Assembly: GCA_029552245.1 (NCBI GenBank)
Contig: JAKPDW010000025.1
Location: 304,104 to 338,092 of the forward strand
DNA from: Deltaproteobacteria bacterium
GTDB taxonomy: Bacteria > Desulfobacterota > Desulfomonilia > UBA1062
Direction of reading: 5' to 3'
DNA length: 33,989 nt
Part shown: piece after piece, positions 8,817 through 16,928 of the stretch
How the letters are laid out: each line of letters starts with the position of its first letter
How positions within the stretch are numbered: the first letter of the stretch is position 1
Position numbers and translations under genes: made by a program
Notes under the pieces: model-generated
Databases searched by the model: none
Told to the model about the DNA's origin: nothing
Seen by the model: only the letters and a program-made list of their open reading frames with translations

Positions 8817-9133
8817 CACCTCTCCGGCCGCCGGTGCCCTGGAAATGCCCCCGCCATGAGGGATGCCGGAGGTTGTGGAAAACCCATGCACTCCGTCCGC
8901 TGAGTCGCCGCACAGGGGAAGGCCCAACACCCGCTGGTCGGGCACTGCACACGGGGGAGTGCATGCTTCCCGGTCGTGCCCGCATGCCTGCCGGTCCTTT
9001 CAGGCTGCGCGGCTTGCCCCGGCCGGCATGGTGCGACGAGCCCCTCCTCGCTGCTGCAACGTCTCACCTGAAGCCGGGATGATCGAGTACCACGGGAACG
9101 CCCACGTGCAAACGACGCACCATGGGTGCGCCC
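8817..9133. other. Convergent intergenic region
   Basis: About 315 bases between the FKBP stop and the DctM stop. It holds one 10-bp inverted repeat (CATGCACTCC at 8885-8894, GGAGTGCATG at 8956-8965) with a 61-base gap, too loose for a terminator. No gene was recognised. Confidence 0.45.
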
Positions 9134-10411
9134 TCACCTGATGCCGAAGTGCTCGACGAGCCACAGGCTCAGGCCGGGCAGGTACGTTATGAGGGCAAGG
9201 CCTGCGAGAAGCGCGAGGATGAACGGGATGGAGGCCCGGCAGACCTCGAGGACCGGCCTGGAGAACCGTATGCACGAGATGAAGAGGTTCATGCCCACAG
9301 GCGGCGTGAGGTAGCCGATCTCAAGGTTCGTGAGGAAGATGATCCCGAGGTGCACCGGGTTGACCCCGTAGCTCGTCGCGATGGGCACGATGAGGGGGAC
9401 CACGACCACGAGCGCCGAGTAGATGTCCATGATGCACCCGACGAAGAGCAGGAACACGTTGAGCGCCAGCAGGAACGCGACCTTCGAGGATATGTGCGCC
9501 TGGATGAACGCCAGGATGCGCATCGGGATCTCCGCGTCGATCATGTAGGTCGTCAGCGCCAGGGCCGAGCTGAAGATGATGAAGATGGCGCCCACGAGCA
9601 CCATGCTCTCCCGCACGATGGCGGGGATCTGCCTCAGGGATATGTCCCTGTGGATGAACATCTCGACGAGGAGGGCGTAGGCCACCATGATGGAGGCCAC
9701 CTCGCCGAGGGTGAAGAAACCGCCGAAGATGCCCACCACGAGGATCACGGGTATGAGGAGTTCCCACTTGGCCTCGCTTGTTGCCTTCAGGATGTTCTTG
9801 AGAGAGGCGCGCGTGGTCTCGGTGCGCGCCCTCACCGCGTATACCGCGCTCACCAGGGAGAGGATGACGATGAGGAGGAGCCCCGGCACGATGCCCGCGG
9901 CAAAGAGCTGCGTGATGCTGGTCTCCGCCACGACGCCGTAGATGATGATGGGCAGGCTGGGGAAGAAGAGCAGGCCTAGACTGCCTGACGCGGTGAGCAG
10001 CCCGAGGCTGAAGCCCTCGGAGTACCTCCCCTTGACGAGGACCGGGAAGAGGAGCCCGCCCAAGGCGATGATGGTCACACCCGAGGCCCCCGTGAATGCG
10101 GTGAAGGCGGCGCAGGCGACGAGGGCGACGACAGCCAGCCCCCCCGGCATCCACCCGAGGACGGCCTGGGAGAAGTTCACCACCCTCACGGATGCCTTGC
10201 TCTCGGCCAGGATGAAGCCCGCGAAGGTGAAGATCGGAATGGTATAGAGGACGGGGTTGTTCGAGAACTGGCTGTAGATGTCCACGATGAGGGCTGACAC
10301 CGGCAACCCGGAAAGGGAGAAGCCCAAGAGGGCGAGCGAGGAGAGCACGGTGAAGATGGGCGCCCCGAGAAAGGCCATCAACGCGATGCCGGCCAACGCC
10401 AAGGCGGCCAT
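9134..10411 (-). CDS. dctM: TRAP transporter large permease subunit DctM
   Basis: A 425-residue inner-membrane protein with about a dozen hydrophobic segments, the usual size and pattern of the TRAP large subunit. It forms the ion-driven translocation channel for the substrate delivered by the binding protein. Family features include GAPIFTVLSSLALLG near the N-terminus, FTGASGVTIIALGGLLFPVL in the middle and VNPVHLGIIFLTNLEIGYLT, PPVGMNLFI towards the C-terminus. It is the last gene of the tatT-dctP-dctQ-dctM operon: its ATG follows the DctQ stop after one base, so translation is probably coupled. Confidence 0.95.
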   Translation of the reverse strand: MAALALAGIALMAFLGAPIFTVLSSLALLGFSLSGLPVSALIVDIYSQFSNNPVLYTIPIFTFAGFILAESKASVRVVNFSQAVLGWMPGGLAVVALVACAAFTAFTGASGVTIIALGGLLFPVLVKGRYSEGFSLGLLTASGSLGLLFFPSLPIIIYGVVAETSITQLFAAGIVPGLLLIVILSLVSAVYAVRARTETTRASLKNILKATSEAKWELLIPVILVVGIFGGFFTLGEVASIMVAYALLVEMFIHRDISLRQIPAIVRESMVLVGAIFIIFSSALALTTYMIDAEIPMRILAFIQAHISSKVAFLLALNVFLLFVGCIMDIYSALVVVVPLIVPIATSYGVNPVHLGIIFLTNLEIGYLTPPVGMNLFISCIRFSRPVLEVCRASIPFILALLAGLALITYLPGLSLWLVEHFGIR

Positions 10412-10412
10412 C

Positions 10413-10988
10413 TCACCTCTCCCTGCCGCCGAAGAGGGTGCGCACGTTGAACGCGCACCTGATGGCGTACCTGGCCAGGATCATGCCGTAGCCCAGGGGA
10501 ATGACGGTCTCGAGGGCCCAGGTCGGGATGGAGAACCTCAAGACGGCTATCGTGGAGCCGGTCTCGTAGTCGACGCCGATGAATCCCACCGATGCGTACA
10601 GGAGCACTCCGCAGACCCCCATGGTGAAGAGCGAGGTGACGATCTCCAGGATGGGCCTCGCCCGCTCAGGCAACACCCTGTGGGCGATGTCGATCCTGAT
10701 GTGCTTGCCCTCGCGGCCCGCGAGCCCTGCCGCGATGAAGGCAGTCCAGAGCACCATGTGCCTGACCGTCTCGGAGCCGCCCGCGATCCCGGTCGAGAAC
10801 ACGTCCCTCAACACGATCTGGACGAGCACGAGCAGGACCATGGCGGACAGGATCACGGTGAGCGCCGCGTCCTCGACGTAGGCCACCGCCTTGAACAGCC
10901 CGGAGGGCCGCTCCACGGTGAACCCGCAGGCCGGGCACCTGTGGCCGGGGAAATCGTCCATGCTGGATCCGCAGGCGGGGCACCGCAT
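10413..10988 (-). CDS. dctQ: TRAP transporter small permease DctQ with N-terminal zinc ribbon
   Basis: A 191-residue protein. Residues ~32-185 are a typical DctQ membrane subunit with four hydrophobic segments (AALTVILSAMVLLVLVQIVL, RHMVLWTAFIAAGLAGREG, ILEIVTSLFTMGVCGVLLYA and a last one near 165-185) and the family stretch GREGKHIRIDI. The unusual part is residues 1-22: Cys3-x2-Cys6 and Cys18-x2-Cys21 (RCPACG, RCPACG), a four-cysteine zinc-ribbon pattern not expected in DctQ. The ATG at 10986-10988 lies two bases after the DctP stop, so this start and the ribbon belong to the operon as it stands. A later start would remove the ribbon, but the only other early Met (residue 10) splits it. The ribbon should face the cytoplasm if topology is standard. 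Confidence 0.9.
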   Translation of the reverse strand: MRCPACGSSMDDFPGHRCPACGFTVERPSGLFKAVAYVEDAALTVILSAMVLLVLVQIVLRDVFSTGIAGGSETVRHMVLWTAFIAAGLAGREGKHIRIDIAHRVLPERARPILEIVTSLFTMGVCGVLLYASVGFIGVDYETGSTIAVLRFSIPTWALETVIPLGYGMILARYAIRCAFNVRTLFGGRER

Positions 10989-10990
10989 GT

Positions 10991-12058
10991 TCAGTTGCCC
11001 TTGTCGAGCCTGATGACCGTGGTGTCCTCGGGGTGGAGCCTCCGGTATTCCTCCACGTAGGCAAGCGTCCTCTCCAACAGTTCCCTCGAGTAGACCTTGC
11101 CCACCAGGCTCTCCCTCGCCTTCTTCGCCGCCTCGAAGACGTACTGCATCTCCTTGTCCTTGATGTCGTACTTCACGATCTGGATGCCGGACTTCTTGAG
11201 GAGCTCCAGGGAGCGCTCGTCTTCCATGCGGGTGACCTGCTCGATCTTCTTGTGCTTTGCCCTGGCGACCTCGATCACGATCTTCTGCGAGGCCGGGGAG
11301 ATCCTGTTCCACACGTCCTTGCTCACGATGGTGGCCCCCTGGATGTTCGTGGACGGGTAGCCGGTCATGTACCTGAACTTGGTGTACCACTGGAAGGCCA
11401 CGGCGCCGAACGGGGTCGAGTTGGCGCAGTCTATGAGGTTGGTGGACAGGGAGGTCGCCACGTCGGAGATGGACAGGGACACGGGGGAGATGTCCAGGGC
11501 CTGGAACATGGCCATGCTGAGGGGCTCGCCCTCCAGGGCCCACCACTTCTGCCTGCGCGCCACGTTCAGGTCGCTCAAGGGCACCTTGGAGAAGATGTAG
11601 ACGAAGCCGAGGTCCATCCACCCCAGCACCTTGAACCCGCGTTCCTCGAAGAGGCGCTCCATCTCGGGCTGCAGCTTGCCCCGCACGTAGGCGACCTCGT
11701 CGTAGTTCCTGAACACGTAGGGGATCTCCGTGACCCTGACCTGGGGCACCACCTGGCCGAGGCCCACGCCCATGAACCCGCCGCCGTGGAGCTGGCCCAG
11801 CCTGATCTTGCGCATCACGTCCTTCTCGTCGCCCTGGACCCCACCCCAGTAGGTCTTGAAGACCACCTCACCCTTGGTCTTGTCCTGGATCTCCTGCGCC
11901 ATCTCCTCGAAGGCCTTCGCGAGCGCAGTGCCCTTGGGCGCGAGCGTCGCCATCTTGATGACGACAGGCGCGTTCTGGGCGGATGCGGGCTGTTGTGCAG
12001 AGATGAGCGCCGTGATGAGCGAAAGGACGATCGAGATGAAAAGCTTTCTCGTTTCCAT
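10991..12058 (-). CDS. dctP: TRAP transporter substrate-binding protein DctP (TatP-like)
   Basis: A 355-residue periplasmic binding protein with a signal peptide (LFISIVLSLITALISAQQPASA) and the DctP fold pattern (MATLAPKGTALAKAFEEMAQ, GEVVFKTYWGGVQGDEKDVM, EIPYVFRNYDEV, DISPVSLSISDVATSLSTNL). In most DctP proteins a conserved Arg in a GxKxR-like segment binds the ligand carboxylate; here the matching segment reads ARRQKWWALEGEPL, with Trp-Trp (residues 172-173). Binding proteins that work with TatT, such as Treponema pallidum TatP, are thought to take hydrophobic ligands, so the substrate may not be a simple carboxylate. It sits between tatT (21-base gap) and dctQ (2-base gap). The ATG is taken as start because the signal peptide follows at once. 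Confidence 0.93.
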   Translation of the reverse strand: METRKLFISIVLSLITALISAQQPASAQNAPVVIKMATLAPKGTALAKAFEEMAQEIQDKTKGEVVFKTYWGGVQGDEKDVMRKIRLGQLHGGGFMGVGLGQVVPQVRVTEIPYVFRNYDEVAYVRGKLQPEMERLFEERGFKVLGWMDLGFVYIFSKVPLSDLNVARRQKWWALEGEPLSMAMFQALDISPVSLSISDVATSLSTNLIDCANSTPFGAVAFQWYTKFRYMTGYPSTNIQGATIVSKDVWNRISPASQKIVIEVARAKHKKIEQVTRMEDERSLELLKKSGIQIVKYDIKDKEMQYVFEAAKKARESLVGKVYSRELLERTLAYVEEYRRLHPEDTTVIRLDKGN

Positions 12059-12079
12059 CGAGTGCGTGCCCCCCGGTTG

Positions 12080-12958
12080 TCAGAAGTACATGTCCACGTT
12101 TTCGAGCAGCACCTTCGCCTTGCGCCTGGCGACCTCGTTGACGAAGGCCTTGTCAGGGTACGCGTCCGGCCGCCTCGCGAGGATGCCCTCGAGCGTGGAG
12201 ACGAACAGGTCCCTGTCCTGGGTCTGGTAGGCGTAGTACTGCGCGTAGTAGAGCGGGATGAACTGGAGCCGGCCCTGGGAGATGGCGAAGGCCTTGTCGA
12301 AGTGCTCCTTGGCCCTCTCGAGCGAGCCCCGCACGAGGCCGCCCTTGGCGGCGTGGATCGCGCCCAGGGCAGCGTGGGCGGCGCCGTAGAAGAAGGTCTC
12401 GTCGAGCTCGATCACCCGCTCGAGCATCGCCTGGGCCTTGGGCATGTCCATGACCGCCTCGCTCCTGTCGAGGTTGAGGGCGCCCCAGGCAAGCCAGCAG
12501 TTCGCGGTCCAGAAGAGCGCGGGGACATCGGGGCGGGTGAACCTGCCGAGCGTCTTCGTGAACGCTTCCAGGGGCTCCTCGAGCGCCTTTTCGTGCGGCC
12601 CTGTGCCGTAGAGGGCCCTGGCTGCGTAGTCCCTCGCCTTCAGGTAGAGGGCGGAAGCCCGCGGCTTGTCCGTATCCTCGAGGAAGGCGTTGGCGTACCC
12701 GAAGTTCGCCTCGGCGGCCTTCAGCAGGAGCGAGGGGCTCTCGGAAGCCAGGATGAGCCCGTCCATCTGGACGAGAAAGGCAGGCAGCGCGTCCTTGAGC
12801 ATCTCCACGTCCGTGGAGCGGTTGACCGCCAGGTCCATGTCCCGCATGATCGGCTCCATGGACCGTATGGTGAGCGCCTTCATGGAGCACCCCGCGAGGA
12901 TGATCGCCATGAGGCCCACGAGGATCGACAAGGGCCGTGAACCCTTCCCCCACGCCAT
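12080..12958 (-). CDS. TRAP transporter T-component lipoprotein (TatT-like)
   Basis: A 292-residue lipoprotein. The signal peptide ends in the lipobox LAGC (lipidated Cys24, MAWGKGSRPLSILVG then LMAIILAGC). The mature part is helical and TPR-like (AAEANFGYANAFLE, ARDYAARALYG, AMLERVIELDETFFYGAAHA, LGAIHAAKGG, KEHFDKAFAI), which matches the TatT family that partners TRAP binding proteins in Treponema and many deltaproteobacteria. TatT is thought to complex with the binding protein in the periplasm and help deliver ligand. The start at 12956-12958 follows GGGGGGTTGT and gives the lipoprotein signal directly; the frame is open further upstream but runs through the promoter and a hairpin. First gene of the TRAP operon. 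Confidence 0.85.
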   Translation of the reverse strand: MAWGKGSRPLSILVGLMAIILAGCSMKALTIRSMEPIMRDMDLAVNRSTDVEMLKDALPAFLVQMDGLILASESPSLLLKAAEANFGYANAFLEDTDKPRASALYLKARDYAARALYGTGPHEKALEEPLEAFTKTLGRFTRPDVPALFWTANCWLAWGALNLDRSEAVMDMPKAQAMLERVIELDETFFYGAAHAALGAIHAAKGGLVRGSLERAKEHFDKAFAISQGRLQFIPLYYAQYYAYQTQDRDLFVSTLEGILARRPDAYPDKAFVNEVARRKAKVLLENVDMYF

Positions 12959-12986
12959 ACAACCCCCCGTCATGAAGAGAAGATAC

Positions 12987-13012
12987 GATCCCCCGCCCGG
13001 CAAGGGGGGATC
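12987..13012 (-). other. Stem-loop in the TRAP operon leader
   Basis: A perfect 8-bp stem (GATCCCCC at 12987-12994, GGGGGATC at 13005-13012) with a 10-base loop, between the promoter and tatT. On the minus strand it is followed by GTATCTTCTCTTC, a weak pyrimidine tail. It may be an attenuator or an mRNA-stability hairpin. Confidence 0.4.
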
Positions 13013-13025
13013 CACACCACTCACC

Positions 13026-13054
13026 AGAATCCGACATTCGGACATGCGTGTCAA
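13026..13054 (-). promoter_or_regulatory. Promoter and small operator for the TRAP operon
   Basis: Minus strand: TTGACA (13049-13054), 17-base spacer, GATTCT (13026-13031). An inverted repeat TCCGA-CAT-TCGGA (13030-13042) overlaps the spacer and the -10, a natural place for a repressor. Start of tatT is about 70 bases downstream. Confidence 0.5.
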
Positions 13055-13270
13055 GGTCTTTGTCCCCAAGCCGGCTGCAGGCTGTGGCGGCGGGTGTACG
13101 CCATCGACCATGAGGATCGCGAGCCCTTGCTCCCCGACCTCGGACGCGCGAAGGCCTGCAGGGGCAGAGGCTCGCATGGCGCGGGTGGCCACGGGGGGCG
13201 GGCCGTTGTCCGGGATCGGCGGGTACGACCCGCCGCAGGCGCCTCCGGCCGCGGACTCCTCATGGATGAA

Positions 13271-13305
13271 GACGGGCGGTCCCTCTTGGTGAGGGCCCGC
13301 CCGTC
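13271..13305 (-). terminator. Probable terminator of serC
   Basis: A 15-bp stem with one mismatch (GACGGGCGGTCCCTC at 13271-13285, GAGGGCCCGCCCGTC at 13291-13305) and a 5-base loop, 41 bases after the serC stop. The T-tail on the minus strand is short (TTCATCC), so termination may be partial. The rest of the 12959-13346 gap holds only the TRAP promoter and hairpin. Confidence 0.6.
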
Positions 13306-13346
13306 ATGTCCCACGGCTGCAACGATGCGTTCTTTCGCGTCGTCGA

Positions 13347-14429
13347 TCAGGAGTGGCTCTTCTCGAACTCCCTCATGAACTCCGCCAGCCGCTCCACACC
13401 CTCCATGGGCATGGCGTTGTAGATGGACGCCCTGATCCCGCCCACGGCCCTGTGGCCCTTGAGCCCCACGAGCCCCTTCTTGGAGGCCTGTGCGACGAAC
13501 TCGTTGTCGAGCTCCTCGGTGGGGAGCTTGAACGGGATGTTCATCCTCGAGCGCGAATCCTTCTCGACAGGCGCCCGGTAGAACGAGCTCGCGTCGAGGA
13601 TCTCGTAGATGAGCCGCGCCTTCGCCTCGTTGACCTTCTCCATCTCCGGGACCCCGCCCTTGTCCAGGAGCCACTTGAGCACCTCGTGCACCACGAAGAT
13701 GGCGGTGACGGGGCAGGTGTTGTAGCAGGAGTTGTTCTCGGCGTGCGGCTTGTAGTTCAGCATCTGGGGCGTGTTCTCCGGCGCCCTGCCGATCAGGTCC
13801 TCCCTGAGGATCACGCAGGTGACGCCCGCGGGCCCCATGTTCTTCTGGGCGCCTGCGTAGATGATGCCGAACTTCTTCACGTCGATCCTCCGCGAGAGGA
13901 TGTCCGAGGACATGTCCGCCACGAGCGGGACGTCGCCGGTCTCCGGGAAGGTCTGCCACTGGGTGCCGTAGATCGTGTTGTTGGAGGTGATGTGGCAGTA
14001 GGCGGCGTCCTTGGTGAGCTTGAGCTCGGACGCCCTGGGGATCCTCGTGTAGTTGTCGTCCTTGGTCGATGCCGCAACGTTGACCTTCCCTATGAGCTTC
14101 GCCTCCTTGATGGCGCGCGAGGCGAAGTAGCCCGTGTCCACGTAGTCCGCCACCCGGCCCTCGGCGAGGAGGTTGATGGGGACCATGGCGAACTGCATGG
14201 TCGCGCCGCCCTGGAGAAAGAGGACCTTGTAGTTGTCCGGGATCTCCATGGCCTTCTTCACGAGGTTCACCGTCTCGACGAGGAGCGCGTCGAACTGCTT
14301 GGATCGGTGGGACACCTCCATGATGGACATGCCCGTGCCGGCGAAGTCCAGCACGGCCTTGCTCGTGCTCTCGAGGACCGGTTCGGGAAGGACTGCGGGA
14401 CCGGGGTTGAAGATGAAGACGTTTCTCAT
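13347..14429 (-). CDS. serC: Phosphoserine aminotransferase SerC
   Basis: A 360-residue PLP enzyme, the usual SerC length. It converts 3-phosphohydroxypyruvate and glutamate to phosphoserine and 2-oxoglutarate in serine synthesis; the family also serves pyridoxine synthesis in some bacteria. Typical features are the N-terminal NFNPGPA-like segment (VFIFNPGPAVLPEPV), MSIMEVSHRSKQF, LFLQGGATMQFAMVP, CHITSNNTIYGTQW, the Schiff-base Lys196 in YAGAQKNMGPAGV, and the C-terminal KGHRAVGGIRASIYNAM. AAGGAGG lies upstream of the ATG, and a GAGGCT sits just before it. The gene is single, with its own promoter divergent from the acyl-CoA dehydrogenase and a terminator downstream. Confidence 0.96.
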   Translation of the reverse strand: MRNVFIFNPGPAVLPEPVLESTSKAVLDFAGTGMSIMEVSHRSKQFDALLVETVNLVKKAMEIPDNYKVLFLQGGATMQFAMVPINLLAEGRVADYVDTGYFASRAIKEAKLIGKVNVAASTKDDNYTRIPRASELKLTKDAAYCHITSNNTIYGTQWQTFPETGDVPLVADMSSDILSRRIDVKKFGIIYAGAQKNMGPAGVTCVILREDLIGRAPENTPQMLNYKPHAENNSCYNTCPVTAIFVVHEVLKWLLDKGGVPEMEKVNEAKARLIYEILDASSFYRAPVEKDSRSRMNIPFKLPTEELDNEFVAQASKKGLVGLKGHRAVGGIRASIYNAMPMEGVERLAEFMREFEKSHS

Positions 14430-14471
14430 AGCCTCAGCAAGCCTCCTTCGCGTGGGTGATGAAACCCTACC

Positions 14472-14500
14472 TATATATCAGCAAAATGACCCTGGGTAAA
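14472..14500 (-). promoter_or_regulatory. Sigma70-like promoter for serC
   Basis: Minus strand: TTTACC (14495-14500), 17-base spacer, TATATA (14472-14477), about 43 bases upstream of the serC start. Confidence 0.5.
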
Positions 14501-14522
14501 GGACGGCGTGGCTCGCATCGCG

Positions 14523-14551
14523 TTGACAGCGGGCGTGAGAAGGCGTATATA
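14523..14551 (+). promoter_or_regulatory. Strong sigma70-like promoter for the acyl-CoA dehydrogenase
   Basis: A perfect -35 TTGACA (14523-14528), 17-base spacer and TATATA (14546-14551). The best promoter match in the window, immediately followed by the TetR-like operator. Confidence 0.7.
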
Positions 14552-14569
14552 AATGAACGCTCATTCATT
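14552..14569. promoter_or_regulatory. TetR-family-type operator
   Basis: The 18-bp inverted repeat AATGAACGCTCATTCATT has perfect 6-bp outer arms (AATGAA/TTCATT). Such TGAA...TTCA sequences are typical sites of TetR/FadR-type regulators of fatty acid and acyl-CoA genes. It starts right after the -10 box, so binding should repress. No TetR gene lies in the window. Confidence 0.6.
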
Positions 14570-14632
14570 CGGGGCCGCCGTCGACGGCTCGGCCCGGGCG
14601 ATGGTTGACGCACTCAGACCAGGAGGATCGTT

Positions 14633-15781
14633 ATGGAGTTTTCGCTGAGCGAAGAGCACAAGATGGTACGCGACATGGCGAGGAGGTTTGCAGACCAGGA
14701 GCTGAAGCCCAGGGCCGCCGAGATCGACCAGACCCACCGGCACAACGACGAGGTCCTCAGGAAGATGGCCGAGAACGGGTTCATGGGCGTGGCCATCCCG
14801 GCCGAGTACGGCGGCGCCGGCATGGACTACGTCGCATACGCTCTCATCCTCACCGAGATATCCAGGGGCTGCGCGAGCACGGGCGTGATCATGTCGGTCA
14901 ACAACTCCCTGTACGGGTTTCCCGTCTACACCTTCGGCACCGAGGAACAGCGCCTGAAGTTCAACACGCCGGTCGCCTCCGGGGCCGCTCACGGGTGCTA
15001 CGGGCTCACCGAGGCGAATGCGGGCTCGGATCCCGCGAGCATGAAGACGAGCGCCGTGCTCGACGGCAACTACTGGGTCATCAACGGCGAGAAGAAGTTC
15101 ATCACCAACGGCAACATCGCAAAGTACGCGGTGATCGCCGCCGTGACCGACAAGACCAAGGGCTACAAGGGCATCACCCAGTTCGTGATAGACCTCGAGG
15201 AGACCGAGGGCTTCTCGGTGGGAAAGGTGGAGGACAAGCTCGGTATCCGTGGCTCCGGCACCTCCGAGCTCGTGTTCCAGGACGCGAGGATCCCCAAGGA
15301 CTCGATCTTGGGTGACCCTGGCAGCGGCTTCAAGCAGATGCTCACCACGCTGGACTCGGGACGCATAGGCATCGCCTCGCAGGCGCTCGGCATCGCGAAG
15401 TGCTGCCTCGAGGAGGCCGTGAAGTATTCCAAGGAACGCGTCCAGTTCGGAAAGCCCATATCCGAGTTCCAGGCCATCCAGTTCAAGCTCGCCGACATGG
15501 CGACCAGGATCGACGCGGCCGAGCTGCTCGTGCTGAGGGCGGCCTGGCTCGAGAGCAACCACCTGCCCTTCGAGAAGGAGGCCGCCATGGCCAAGATGTA
15601 CGCCTCCGACGTGGCGATGTGGGCCACGGTGGAGGGCGTGCAGATCCTCGGCGGCTACGGATACGTGACCGAGTACCCCATGGAAAGGCTCATGCGGGAC
15701 GCCAAGATCACCCAGATCTACGAGGGCACCAACGAGATCATGCGGGTGGTTGTGGCGAGGAACGTCCTGGGCAAGAGGTAG
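14633..15781 (+). CDS. Acyl-CoA dehydrogenase
   Basis: A 382-residue flavoprotein that should oxidise an acyl-CoA to the trans-2-enoyl-CoA, passing electrons to an electron-transfer flavoprotein. Length and motifs fit the short/medium-chain (butyryl-CoA dehydrogenase-like) group: GCYGLTEANAGSDPASMKT, RIGIASQALGIA, ILGGYGYVTEYPMERLMRDA and the catalytic Glu364 in QIYEGTNEIMR. The chain-length preference cannot be read from sequence. AGGAGGATCGTT precedes the ATG. It has a strong promoter overlapped by a TetR-type operator and a terminator 24 bases after the stop, so it is a single, probably ligand-induced gene. No ETF genes are adjacent. Confidence 0.95.
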   Translation: MEFSLSEEHKMVRDMARRFADQELKPRAAEIDQTHRHNDEVLRKMAENGFMGVAIPAEYGGAGMDYVAYALILTEISRGCASTGVIMSVNNSLYGFPVYTFGTEEQRLKFNTPVASGAAHGCYGLTEANAGSDPASMKTSAVLDGNYWVINGEKKFITNGNIAKYAVIAAVTDKTKGYKGITQFVIDLEETEGFSVGKVEDKLGIRGSGTSELVFQDARIPKDSILGDPGSGFKQMLTTLDSGRIGIASQALGIAKCCLEEAVKYSKERVQFGKPISEFQAIQFKLADMATRIDAAELLVLRAAWLESNHLPFEKEAAMAKMYASDVAMWATVEGVQILGGYGYVTEYPMERLMRDAKITQIYEGTNEIMRVVVARNVLGKR

Positions 15782-15804
15782 CCCTGCACGAAGAGCACGT
15801 CCAC

Positions 15805-15840
15805 CGGCCGGGGCACGTGGCGCCCCGGCCGTCTTTCTTC
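15805..15840 (+). terminator. Rho-independent terminator
   Basis: A perfect 10-bp stem (CGGCCGGGGC at 15805-15814, GCCCCGGCCG at 15822-15831), 7-base loop, then TCTTTCTTC. It follows the acyl-CoA dehydrogenase. The 240 bases beyond it up to 16083 hold nothing I recognise. Confidence 0.85.
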
Positions 15841-16083
15841 ATGGCCGCCGAGCGGGGTGGACAAGGCCTCGGGCACGGAACCACCCCATGGATCCGTCAA
15901 GGCCTGGCCCATGGCCTTGAACCGCGCGAGGTTCGCCCTGGACGCCGGCGGTGAGCCCCTCGAGGGGCAAGGTCTTCGAGCGCGGCAGGGCCCGCGGCCA
16001 GGCAGACGCTTTCCCTGCGGCCGTTTTCCCCCCGTCGGTCCCTGCCCGGGCTCTCGGCCTCAACCCCTCGGTGTCGGTTTCCC

Positions 16084-16767
16084 TCACGGCCTTTTTACTC
16101 CCGCGACGATCACGTACGGGATACCCTCGACGCGAGCGGACTCGGAAGCCTCCACCCCCGCCTGCCTGCACAGCGAGACGAGCCTCTCCGCCTGATACTC
16201 GTGCCCGAACACGACGTGCTCGAGGAACCACAGCGCCAGGCCGTTCGCGAGGTACCATGACCGAAAACCCTTGGCGAAGAGGCCGATCTCGAGCCGTGAC
16301 GCACAGGGATCGGTCTCCGACACGATGAGCAGGCCGCCCGGCCTGAGGACCCTTGCCATCTCGCATACGCCCCGGAGGCCGTCGGGCCAGTGCTTGATGG
16401 AACCGACGCTCAAGGCGACGTCGAAGGTCCCCGTCTCGAAGGGCAGCCGCATGGCGTCGGCCTTCACGAAACGGCAGTTGGGGATCCTCGTGGCCGCCTG
16501 CAGCCTCCTTGCCGCGCGCACCTGCATGAGGGAGAAGTCCACGCCCGTCACCGTGGATGAGGGGTTGAGCTCCGCGATCAACAGCGCCAAGCGCCCGTGT
16601 CCCGCTCCCACCTCAAGGATCCGCGCGTTCCTGCCGTCGACGATCGCCCCGGCGAGGTGAACGAAGAGCTTCTCGAGGGCCTGGAGTACATGCCTGTTGT
16701 AGAGGTGCCCGAAGAGGTCCCACGTGAGGCGGCTGTCTCTCAACCTCGTGAGGAGGGCGGCGATCAT
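16084..16767 (-). CDS. Class I SAM-dependent methyltransferase
   Basis: A 227-residue protein of the methyltransferase 11/UbiE-like type. Motif I is ILEVGAGHGRLALLIAE (about residues 50-66), the acidic end of strand 2 is VTGVDFSLMQV, motif II/III include FVKADAMRLPFETGTFDVAL and VLRPGGLLIVSETD. The acceptor is unknown. Both candidate starts (GTG at 16794, ATG at 16767) lack a clear Shine-Dalgarno sequence; I chose the ATG because it starts the helix MIAALLTRLRDSRLTWDLF that looks like part of the protein. It lies about 160 bases downstream of polA on the same strand and may be the last gene of that operon. Confidence 0.8.
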   Translation of the reverse strand: MIAALLTRLRDSRLTWDLFGHLYNRHVLQALEKLFVHLAGAIVDGRNARILEVGAGHGRLALLIAELNPSSTVTGVDFSLMQVRAARRLQAATRIPNCRFVKADAMRLPFETGTFDVALSVGSIKHWPDGLRGVCEMARVLRPGGLLIVSETDPCASRLEIGLFAKGFRSWYLANGLALWFLEHVVFGHEYQAERLVSLCRQAGVEASESARVEGIPYVIVAGVKRP

Positions 16768-16928
16768 GGGTCGATGGGTGTCACGCGCGTGCACGGCGAC
16801 GCTTTCGGGGCCCGCCCGACCGCATTGCGGAGGCCGAAGAAGAGAACGTGCCCGTCACCGACGGTACCCCGTGCGGAACCGGCGCCCTCAAAGCAGCATG
16901 CCGCTGGTCCAAGGGTGAAGACCTTCCA

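Noticed and set aside
8885-8965. 10-bp inverted repeat CATGCACTCC/GGAGTGCATG
   Set aside because: The 61-base gap and absence of a T-tract make a terminator unlikely; may be chance in GC-rich DNA.
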